This document shows positions 1 to 5,530 of a stretch of 13,501 bases of DNA, in pieces. The position numbers and the translations under genes are program-made. Origin of the DNA: Lawsonibacter sp. (GTDB lineage: Bacteria > Bacillota > Clostridia > Oscillospirales > Oscillospiraceae); the NCBI GenBank assembly GCA_022798155.1, contig JAAWLY010000051.1, positions 1 through 13,501 of the forward strand, in the 5' to 3' direction. Numbering within the stretch: position 1 is the stretch's first letter; the number at the start of each line of letters is the position of its first letter. The notes under the pieces were generated by a model. It did no database searches. It saw only the letters and a list, made by a program, of their open reading frames with translations, and was not told where the DNA came from.

Positions 1-93
1 TGAAATACATCCAGTATTCCTGCGTCAAATTGGCTTCGTCTGGCGAAAAAATTCCTCGCCGTTGGGCACATTTCCATTTTTCAAACAGCGCCT

Positions 94-130
94 AAAAAAG
101 ACCTGCGGAGCCATCTGGTCCCGCAGGTCT
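94..130 (-). terminator. Rho-independent terminator of gdhA
   Basis: A perfect 10-bp inverted repeat (99-108 with 121-130) with a 12-nt loop lies 19 nt past the gdhA stop. On the minus strand the stem is followed at once by a run of six T (94-99 read in reverse). This is a textbook intrinsic terminator and closes gdhA as its own transcript end. Confidence 0.9.
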
Positions 131-148
131 TCGATTTGTTGAAAGTCC

Positions 149-1513
149 TTAGAAAATACCCTGAGCCATCATGGCGTCGGCGACCTTCTGGAAGCCCAGA
201 ATGTTGGCGGCAGCCACCAGGTCGTACTTATCGCCCCGCTTCAGGTTATAGCGCTTGGCCACCTCGACGGAGTTGTTGAAGATGTTCTTCATGATGCCCT
301 TCAGCTTCTCGTCCACCTCTTCGGCGGTCCAGTACAGGCGCTCGGCGTTCTGGGCCATCTCCAGCTCGGAGACGGACACGCCGCCGGCGTTGACGGCCTT
401 GGAGGGGGCGACTACCAGGTGCTCCTGCTTCTTCAGGAACTCCAGGGCGTCGTTGGTGGTGGGCATGTTGGCCACTTCGATGTAGTACTTCACGCCGGAG
501 GCGGCGATCTTCTCAGCCCACTCCATGTTAACGTCGTTCTGGGTAGCGGCGGGCATGTAGATGTCCACGTCCTTCACGCCCCAGCACTTCTGGCCGGCCA
601 CGAACTCGCAGCCGAATTTCTCGGCGTAGGGAGCGCAGTGCATGGGATCCTTGGCGCGCATCTCCAGGATGTAGTTCAGCTTCTCTTCGCTGTCCACACC
701 GTCGGGATCGTGGATGTAGCCGTCGGGTCCGGCGAAGTAGGTGACCTTGGCGCCCAGCTCCAGAGCCTTGCGCATGATGCCCCAGCCCACGTTGCCGTAG
801 CCGGAGATGGCGATCTTCTTGCCCTTGATGTCGTCGCCGTGGAGCTTCAGAGCCTCGACCAGATAGTACACAGCGCCGTAGCCGGTGGCCTCGGGACGCA
901 TCAGGGAGCCGCCGGTGGTCACAGACTTGCCGGACAGAGCGCCGAACTCGGAGGCGCCCACCAGGCGGCGGTACTGGCCGTACATATAGTTGATCTCACG
1001 GCCGCCGCAGCCCAGATCGCCGGCGGGGCAGTCGATGTCCTGGCCGATGTGGCGGTACAGCTCGTTGATGAAGGCCTGGCAGAAGCGCATGACCTCCATC
1101 TCGCTCTTGCCCCGGGGGTCAAAGTCGGAGCCGCCCTTGGCGCCGCCAATGGGCAGGCCGGTCATAGCGTCTTTAAAGGTCTGCTCGAAGCCCAGGAACT
1201 TGATGATGGACAGGTTGACGGAGGGGTCGAAGCGGATGCCGCCCTTGTAGGGGCCGAGGGCTCCGTTGTACTGCACGCGATAGCCGCGGTTGACCTGCCA
1301 GTTGTGGTTGTCGTCCTCCCAGACAACCCGGAACTCGATGGTGCGCTCAGGCTCTACCATCCGCTCCAGCAGGGAGACCTGCTCATACTCGGGGTGGGCA
1401 TCGATCACCGGCTCCAGAGAGGAGAGAACTTCCTCCACGGTCTGCAGGAACTCGGGCTCGTTGGCGTTCTTGGCGCGGGTCTCGTTCAGGACTTTCTCAA
1501 TGTACTTGTTCAT
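149..1513 (-). CDS. gdhA: Glutamate dehydrogenase, clostridial type (probably NAD-dependent)
   Basis: Catalyses reversible oxidative deamination of glutamate to 2-oxoglutarate and ammonia in the cytoplasm. The 454-aa length is normal for the hexameric bacterial family. Visible landmarks are the substrate lysine in GPYKGG (K90), K114, the catalytic lysine in GGAKGG (K126), the aspartate in PAGDLG (D166), MRPEATGYG near 205-213 and the Rossmann loop SGYGNVGWG (237-245). The second nucleotide-binding strand ends in GPDG (262-265) rather than the serine/basic pattern of NADPH enzymes. The whole chain reads very like the NAD-linked Clostridium symbiosum enzyme, so NAD use and a catabolic glutamate-fermentation role are inferred; many pipelines would label it NADP-specific. 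The ATG start has AGGAGGAA at 1521-1528 with a 7-nt gap. It has its own promoter and terminator, so it is monocistronic. Confidence 0.97.
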   Translation of the reverse strand: MNKYIEKVLNETRAKNANEPEFLQTVEEVLSSLEPVIDAHPEYEQVSLLERMVEPERTIEFRVVWEDDNHNWQVNRGYRVQYNGALGPYKGGIRFDPSVNLSIIKFLGFEQTFKDAMTGLPIGGAKGGSDFDPRGKSEMEVMRFCQAFINELYRHIGQDIDCPAGDLGCGGREINYMYGQYRRLVGASEFGALSGKSVTTGGSLMRPEATGYGAVYYLVEALKLHGDDIKGKKIAISGYGNVGWGIMRKALELGAKVTYFAGPDGYIHDPDGVDSEEKLNYILEMRAKDPMHCAPYAEKFGCEFVAGQKCWGVKDVDIYMPAATQNDVNMEWAEKIAASGVKYYIEVANMPTTNDALEFLKKQEHLVVAPSKAVNAGGVSVSELEMAQNAERLYWTAEEVDEKLKGIMKNIFNNSVEVAKRYNLKRGDKYDLVAAANILGFQKVADAMMAQGIF

Positions 1514-1520
1514 AGCGGCA

Positions 1521-1626
1521 TTCCTCCTATAAAATAAATCGTTGGGGTTTGTTTTGACGGAAAGCCTTCATTTTTTGGGGCAGTGGGGGGAATTCCCCAT
1601 CAGAAGGCCCCCTGTTTTGCTCTGAT
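1521..1626 (-). promoter_or_regulatory. Structured 5' leader of gdhA with mutually exclusive stems
   Basis: From the predicted start point near 1626 to the ATG the leader is about 113 nt. It can form one stem from 1621-1626 with 1599-1604, or a different one from 1603-1608 with 1564-1569; the two share bases 1603-1604 and cannot form fully together. Between them sits the 12-bp palindrome GGGGAATTCCCC (1587-1598). No T-run follows any stem, so simple termination is not indicated. A regulatory role is inference only. Confidence 0.3.
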
Positions 1627-1632
1627 ATGTAT

Positions 1633-1660
1633 ATCATACCATAAAACGGTCAGGTGTAAA
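1633..1660 (-). promoter_or_regulatory. Sigma-A-type promoter for gdhA
   Basis: On the minus strand TTTACA (1655-1660) and TATGAT (1633-1638) are separated by 16 bp, each one mismatch from consensus. The site lies about 120 bp upstream of the gdhA start in a local AT-rich patch of a GC-rich window. Confidence 0.7.
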
Positions 1661-1705
1661 GAACTTATTTTGTGGAGGTTACCACAACGAAACGGCTGTG
1701 GCAAA

Positions 1706-1761
1706 AGAAAAAAGGCACCCAAAAACGGCCGTTTCCACAAAAAGGGACGGCCGTTTTTGGG
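1706..1761 (-). terminator. Strong intrinsic terminator after the PspC-domain gene
   Basis: A perfect 15-bp inverted repeat (1718-1732 with 1747-1761, core ACGGCCGT) has a 14-nt loop. On the minus strand it is followed by a T-rich tract including six consecutive T (1708-1713 in reverse). It ends transcripts arriving from the PspC-domain gene and insulates the gdhA promoter. The plus strand has no T-run, so it is one-directional. Confidence 0.88.
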
Positions 1762-1791
1762 CAGTTTGCAAGGAAACTTTCATGAATTAGC

Positions 1792-2001
1792 TCAATAGCC
1801 GGGGTAGATGTCGCTCTTCTTGGGCATGATGAGAGCGCAGATCAGATAGGCCCAAAAACCCACGCTGGCGCAGAAAAAGGCGATTACCCAGCCCACCCGC
1901 ACTAAAGTGGGGTCGATGTCGAAGTACTCCGCGATGCCGCCGCACACGCCGCACAGCATCTTGTAGGGCCCTTCGGTCCGATATAATTTTTTGCTTCCCA
2001 T
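1792..2001 (-). CDS. PspC-domain small membrane protein
   Basis: A 69-aa protein that is almost entirely one PspC domain. Residues 7-38 carry the family pattern (YRTEG, CGVCGGIAEYFDIDPTLVRVGW), and residues about 36-59 form a hydrophobic membrane segment ending in a positively charged KK. In enterobacteria PspC belongs to the phage-shock envelope-stress response; in Clostridia such single-domain proteins are common and their role is mostly unknown, so no specific stress function is claimed. The ATG start has AAGGAG at 2011-2016 with a 9-nt gap. It lies 98 nt after the upstream membrane-protein gene with no clear terminator between, so read-through from the helicase unit is possible besides a weak promoter of its own. 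A strong terminator follows. Confidence 0.9.
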   Translation of the reverse strand: MGSKKLYRTEGPYKMLCGVCGGIAEYFDIDPTLVRVGWVIAFFCASVGFWAYLICALIMPKKSDIYPGY

Positions 2002-2048
2002 AGCACAACACTCCTTTTCATATAAGCCTGGGTCAGTTTCTATTCTAT

Positions 2049-2078
2049 ATCATACGCCCCGGGGATTGAAAATGCCAT
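2049..2078 (-). promoter_or_regulatory. Weak candidate promoter for the PspC-domain gene
   Basis: On the minus strand TATGAT (2049-2054) is a good -10 box, but the best -35 is ATGGCA (2073-2078) with an 18-bp spacer, four of six matches. A CCCCGGGG palindrome lies in the spacer. Tentative; the gene may instead be transcribed from upstream. Confidence 0.3.
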
Positions 2079-2099
2079 AGGAAAAAGATAAAGAATAGA

Positions 2100-2681
2100 T
2101 TAAAATTCCGTTGCCAGCAGCCAGTTCTTCCGGGCCAGCAGGGCGGCGGAGATGGTGAAAAAGACCTCCAGGGCGGTGGACACCATCTCAGGGATAAGAA
2201 AGAGGACGGCGCAGCCCCCCACTATGAACCAGCAAAACCGCATTACGCCGGCCCAGCGGGCCGGGTCCCGGCGGCGGTGGACCAGAATGATAAACTGGAG
2301 GTTTACCATTAGCAGCACGCAGGCCCCGGCGGCCAGCAGCACATGGAGGGCGGCGTATTTGGGGAAGAAGACGGGCAGATAAGGGATGGCCAGGGCGTAG
2401 GCCAGGGACAGCACGGCCAGTGCCGCCAGCAGCCGCGCCAGCGTCCGCTCCCAGCGCAGGGGGAGGGTGAAGGCCAGCTTGCTGAGCATAACAAAAAAGT
2501 ATCCCCCGGCCAAAATACCCCAGTAGATAAACCCCCTGTAGTGGTCCGGGCCGGTGACGGCGATGACGGAGAAGTTGGTGCCGAACCACTGCATGCTTCC
2601 GGCGAAAAGAAGGGTATAGGCGGGGATCAGGAAGCAGGCAAAGAAGTCCAGCCAGAAGTGTCTGGATTTTTTGAACATCAT
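2100..2681 (-). CDS. Six-helix integral membrane protein of unknown function
   Basis: I do not recognise a named family with confidence. The 193-aa product has about six hydrophobic segments (roughly 10-29, 51-72, 82-102, 108-135, 145-165, 166-184). A conserved-looking stretch after helix 1 includes QWFGTNFSVI (31-40) and HYRGFIYWG (47-55), and a basic loop RRRDPARW follows helix 4. It has no signal peptide, no catalytic motif and no ATPase partner. Its ATG overlaps the stop of the DEAD-box helicase gene as ATGA (2678-2681), with GGAG just upstream, so translation is probably coupled to the helicase. A second ATG directly follows, so the start may be 3 nt downstream. What it does is unknown. 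Confidence 0.85.
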   Translation of the reverse strand: MMFKKSRHFWLDFFACFLIPAYTLLFAGSMQWFGTNFSVIAVTGPDHYRGFIYWGILAGGYFFVMLSKLAFTLPLRWERTLARLLAALAVLSLAYALAIPYLPVFFPKYAALHVLLAAGACVLLMVNLQFIILVHRRRDPARWAGVMRFCWFIVGGCAVLFLIPEMVSTALEVFFTISAALLARKNWLLATEF

Positions 2682-3856
2682 TTCTCCACGGCGGCCACCA
2701 GGTCGCCCTTTTCGTTGAAGTGGACCGTCCGGATCTGACTGCCGGTGGATTTTATAATGTCGTCCAGCCGCAGGCCCTCGGTGATGTTAGCCACCAGGGA
2801 GAAGGCCACCCCGTGGCGCTTGGCCCGGCCCGTGCGGCCGATGCGGTGGATGTAGTACTCGTTTTCGTCGGGCACGTCGTAGTTAAATACCGCGTCCACG
2901 TCGTCGATGTCCAGCCCCCGGGCGGCCACGTCGGTGGCGGCCAGCACCCGGAGTTTGCCCGCCCGGAATTTTTGCAGGGTTTTCTCCCGGAGGGACTGGG
3001 CGATGTCCCCGTGGATGGCCTCGCAGGAAATCCCCCGCATCTCTAACAGTCCGGCCAGACGGTCGGTCATGTTTTTGGTGTTGCAGAAGGCGATCACCCG
3101 CTCGTAGTCCCCCATCTCCAGCAGCCGTGCCATGGTATCCGCCTTTTCACTGCGGTCCACGTCCAGGCGGTACTGGGCGATGTCGGGCCGGTTCTCCTGG
3201 TCGGCCTGGACGGTGATCTCTACCGGCTCCCGCTGGTAGACCCAGGAGATGTCCAGCACCTCCCGGGAGATGGTGGCGGAGAACATGCCCAGGTTTTTCC
3301 GATGGGGCATGGTGTCCAGAATGTGGGTTACGTCCCGGACAAAGCCCATGTCCAGCATCCGGTCGGCCTCGTCCAGCACCACCGTGGCCACCTTGTCCAG
3401 GCGGACGGTGCGCCGCTTCATGTGGTCCATCAGCCGGCCGGGCGTGGCCACCACAATCTGAGGTTTCTTTTTCAGCTGGTTGATCTGGGGATTGATGGGC
3501 TGGCCGCCGTAGAGGCACACTACCCGCACCCCCTCTTTAAAGGCGCACAGGTCCCGCAGCTCGTCTTGAATCTGGATGGCCAGCTCCCGGGTGGGAGCCA
3601 ACACCAGGCCGGTAACGTCGGTGGAGGCCGGGTCGGTGTGCTCCACCATAGGGATGCCGAAAGCGAAGGTTTTGCCCGTCCCGGTGGGGGCCTTGGCAAT
3701 GACATCCTTCCAGTCCATAAACCAGGGGATGGCCCCGGTCTGGATTGGGGTGGCCTCCACATAGCCCTTTTTCTCAATGGCCCGCATCAGCTCCGGCGAC
3801 AGGCCCATCTGGTCATAGCGGCCGGTCTCGCTGACAGTTTGTCCGTTTATCTCCAT
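2678..3856 (-). CDS. DEAD-box ATP-dependent RNA helicase
   Basis: Unwinds RNA duplexes using ATP, probably in ribosome assembly, mRNA turnover or cold adaptation. All core motifs are present in order: a Q-motif region (18-44), Walker A APTGTGKT (56-63), PTRELA (88-93), TPGR (138-141), DEAD (162-165), SAT (193-195), HGDIAQ (282-287), ATDVAARGLD (307-316) and HRIGRTGR (337-344). At 392 aa it is the two RecA domains with almost no C-terminal extension, unlike the longer CshA/DeaD proteins, so substrate choice cannot be read from a tail. The ATG is preceded by an AGAGGG-like site and a promoter about 40 bp upstream. The gene overlaps the next by 4 nt. The family is certain; the orthologue within it is not. 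Confidence 0.96.
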   Translation of the reverse strand: MEINGQTVSETGRYDQMGLSPELMRAIEKKGYVEATPIQTGAIPWFMDWKDVIAKAPTGTGKTFAFGIPMVEHTDPASTDVTGLVLAPTRELAIQIQDELRDLCAFKEGVRVVCLYGGQPINPQINQLKKKPQIVVATPGRLMDHMKRRTVRLDKVATVVLDEADRMLDMGFVRDVTHILDTMPHRKNLGMFSATISREVLDISWVYQREPVEITVQADQENRPDIAQYRLDVDRSEKADTMARLLEMGDYERVIAFCNTKNMTDRLAGLLEMRGISCEAIHGDIAQSLREKTLQKFRAGKLRVLAATDVAARGLDIDDVDAVFNYDVPDENEYYIHRIGRTGRAKRHGVAFSLVANITEGLRLDDIIKSTGSQIRTVHFNEKGDLVAAVEK

Positions 3857-3892
3857 AGCTGTATCCCTCTTCTGTATAATCTATCATTTTAT

Positions 3893-3920
3893 ATTATACC
3901 TATTTTTTTGGAATTGTCTA
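3893..3920 (-). promoter_or_regulatory. Sigma-A-type promoter for the DEAD-box helicase unit
   Basis: On the minus strand TAGACA (3915-3920, one mismatch) and a perfect TATAAT (3893-3898) are separated by 16 bp. The predicted start point near 3886 gives a short leader of about 30 nt without a hairpin. The -35 box lies directly after the htrA terminator. Confidence 0.8.
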
Positions 3921-3927
3921 TGGTTTT

Positions 3928-3966
3928 ATCAAAAGAACCCCCGCAGTCCGGAATGGACCGCGGGGG
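3928..3966 (-). terminator. Rho-independent terminator of htrA
   Basis: An inverted repeat pairs 3938-3949 with 3955-3966, one mismatch in 12, loop GGAAT. On the minus strand the stem is followed by TTCTTTTGAT. It lies 16 nt beyond the htrA stop codon and separates htrA from the helicase promoter. Confidence 0.85.
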
Positions 3967-3982
3967 AGAAAAAAACGGGTGA

Positions 3983-5368
3983 TTACCAAGGGAACATGTT
4001 TCCGAAGGGCCACTGGTAGCCGCCGTAGTACCCGCCATTGTTCTGGCTGTCCTGGGAGGACTGCTGCTGGTTATTCTGCTGCTGGTTGTTGGCCTCGGTC
4101 TCGGCGTTCTTTTCATCAAAGGTGATATTCAGCTTGACCTCCTGTTGATTGCGGATCACCGTGAGGACGGCCTTGTCACCGGCCTTGTAGTTGGTGGACA
4201 GGGCGGCGGTAAGGGCGGAGGAGGAGTCGATGGCGGTGTCATCAATGGCGGTGATGATATCGTTGACCTGGAGCCCCGCCTTCTGGGCACAGGACCCCTC
4301 GGCTACATAGCTGACCGCAGCGCCGGCGGTGATGCCGTAGCGCTGGGCCTCCTCCGAGACGTTCATCACCTGGACGCCCATGTAGGGCTTGCCGGTGACA
4401 TAGCCGTGCTCAATGAGGTCGGCCAGAATCTCCTTCACATCGTTGATGGGCAGGGCGAAGCCCAGGCCTTCGGCGGTGACGCCGGAGGAGGACTGGGTAT
4501 ACTTGGCGGTGGTAATGCCAATGACATTGCCGTAGCTGTCAAAGAGGGGACCGCCAGAGTTGCCCGGGTTGATGGCGCAGTTGGTCTGGAGCACGTTAAG
4601 GGTGGTGCTGGTCTGGCGGCCGTTCTCGTCGGTACCTGTGGTGGTAATCAGCCGGTCCAGGGCGGACACCAGCCCGTCGGTGAGGGAGTAGGTCAGCTCC
4701 CCCAGGGGGTTGCCGATGGCGTAGACGCTCTCGCCCACCACCAGCTTGGAGGAGTCGCCCAGGGTGACCCGGGTCAGGCCGGTGGCCTCAATTTTCAAAA
4801 CGGCCACGTCGTTGTCCTTCTCGCCCCCCACCAGCTTGGCGTCGTACTTGTCGCCGTTGGCGAAGGATACCTGGATGGTGACATCGGAGTTGTTCACCGC
4901 GCCCTCGATGACATGGTAGTTGGTGGCGATGTAGCCATCCTGGCTGAGGACAAAGCCAGACCCGGAGGCGGCGGAGGTGGTGATCTGGCCCCAGATGTTC
5001 TGGGTGGTGTTCACCGTAATGCCCACGCAGGAGGCCAGGTTGGCGGCGTAGAGCTGCTCCGGGGTCATGGGCTGGCCGTTGTTGGTGTTGACCACCGTCC
5101 GGACCTGGGGGCGGTCCTCCTCATAGATGGTGGTGGTGTTCTGCGGGCCGGTCACGCGGTTGTATAGATATGCCCCGCCCACGCCGGCAGAGCCTCCCAC
5201 CAGAGTGCAGGCCAGCACCAGCGCAATCACCTTGGCCGCGCCGCCCTTCTTCTTTTTCGGAGGCTGCATACCGGGCTGGAAGGATGTGGTGGGGATAGGG
5301 TCTACATAGTCGCCAAAGCCGCCCCGATAGCCGTCGTTTTCGCTGTTATAGAAGTTGAATTCGTCCAT
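3983..5368 (-). CDS. htrA: Membrane-anchored HtrA/DegP-type serine protease (S1C, one PDZ domain)
   Basis: An envelope quality-control protease that degrades misfolded exported proteins. The 461-aa chain has a cytoplasmic head (1-45, ending in KKKK), one membrane segment (about 46-68), a trypsin-like domain and one PDZ domain (about 325-415). The catalytic triad is visible: H152 in TNYHVIEG, D187 in NDVAVLKI and S271 in NPGNSGGPL. The tail (about 420-461) is rich in Q, N and S and ends with glycine/aromatic residues (YYGGYQWPF...FPW), which is unusual. Cys114 replaces the usual residue in the first strand and Cys264 sits in QTNCAINPG, a possible disulfide outside the membrane. AAGGAG at 5378-5383 with a 9-nt gap supports the ATG. 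It is monocistronic, with its own terminator. Its promoter in the AT-rich stretch 5384-5500 is not clear; TATGAT about 55 bp upstream has no good -35 partner. Confidence 0.95.
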   Translation of the reverse strand: MDEFNFYNSENDGYRGGFGDYVDPIPTTSFQPGMQPPKKKKGGAAKVIALVLACTLVGGSAGVGGAYLYNRVTGPQNTTTIYEEDRPQVRTVVNTNNGQPMTPEQLYAANLASCVGITVNTTQNIWGQITTSAASGSGFVLSQDGYIATNYHVIEGAVNNSDVTIQVSFANGDKYDAKLVGGEKDNDVAVLKIEATGLTRVTLGDSSKLVVGESVYAIGNPLGELTYSLTDGLVSALDRLITTTGTDENGRQTSTTLNVLQTNCAINPGNSGGPLFDSYGNVIGITTAKYTQSSSGVTAEGLGFALPINDVKEILADLIEHGYVTGKPYMGVQVMNVSEEAQRYGITAGAAVSYVAEGSCAQKAGLQVNDIITAIDDTAIDSSSALTAALSTNYKAGDKAVLTVIRNQQEVKLNITFDEKNAETEANNQQQNNQQQSSQDSQNNGGYYGGYQWPFGNMFPW

Positions 5369-5502
5369 ACTAAAACGCTCCTTTTGAAACGGGGTAAATT
5401 AGGTTTTCCCTGAAACTGTGGTTATCATAACTCGGAAATATGAAAAAAACATGAAGAAAAACAGATATCTTTTTGAATTTTTTTCAAGGTAATTTATGAA
5501 CA

Positions 5503-5520
5503 GGCGGCCAGAGGGCCGCC
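5503..5520 (-). terminator. GC hairpin after pcrA, weak terminator
   Basis: A perfect 7-bp stem GGCGGCC/GGCCGCC (5503-5509 with 5514-5520) with a 4-nt loop starts 10 nt beyond the pcrA stop. On the minus strand it is followed by TGTTCATAAATT, which has few T residues, so termination efficiency is doubtful. The sequence resembles the palindrome at 9904-9922. Confidence 0.45.
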
Positions 5521-5530
5521 CGTTTTGCCG

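Noticed and set aside
419..1537. Long plus-strand open frame opposite gdhA
   Set aside because: It mirrors the GC-rich codon pattern of gdhA on the other strand, has biased Gly/Val/Leu/Ala/His composition, no family resemblance and no ribosome site.
1583..1798. 71-codon plus-strand frame between gdhA and the PspC gene
   Set aside because: It runs through the minus-strand promoter and terminator stems, has no ribosome site and resembles no protein.
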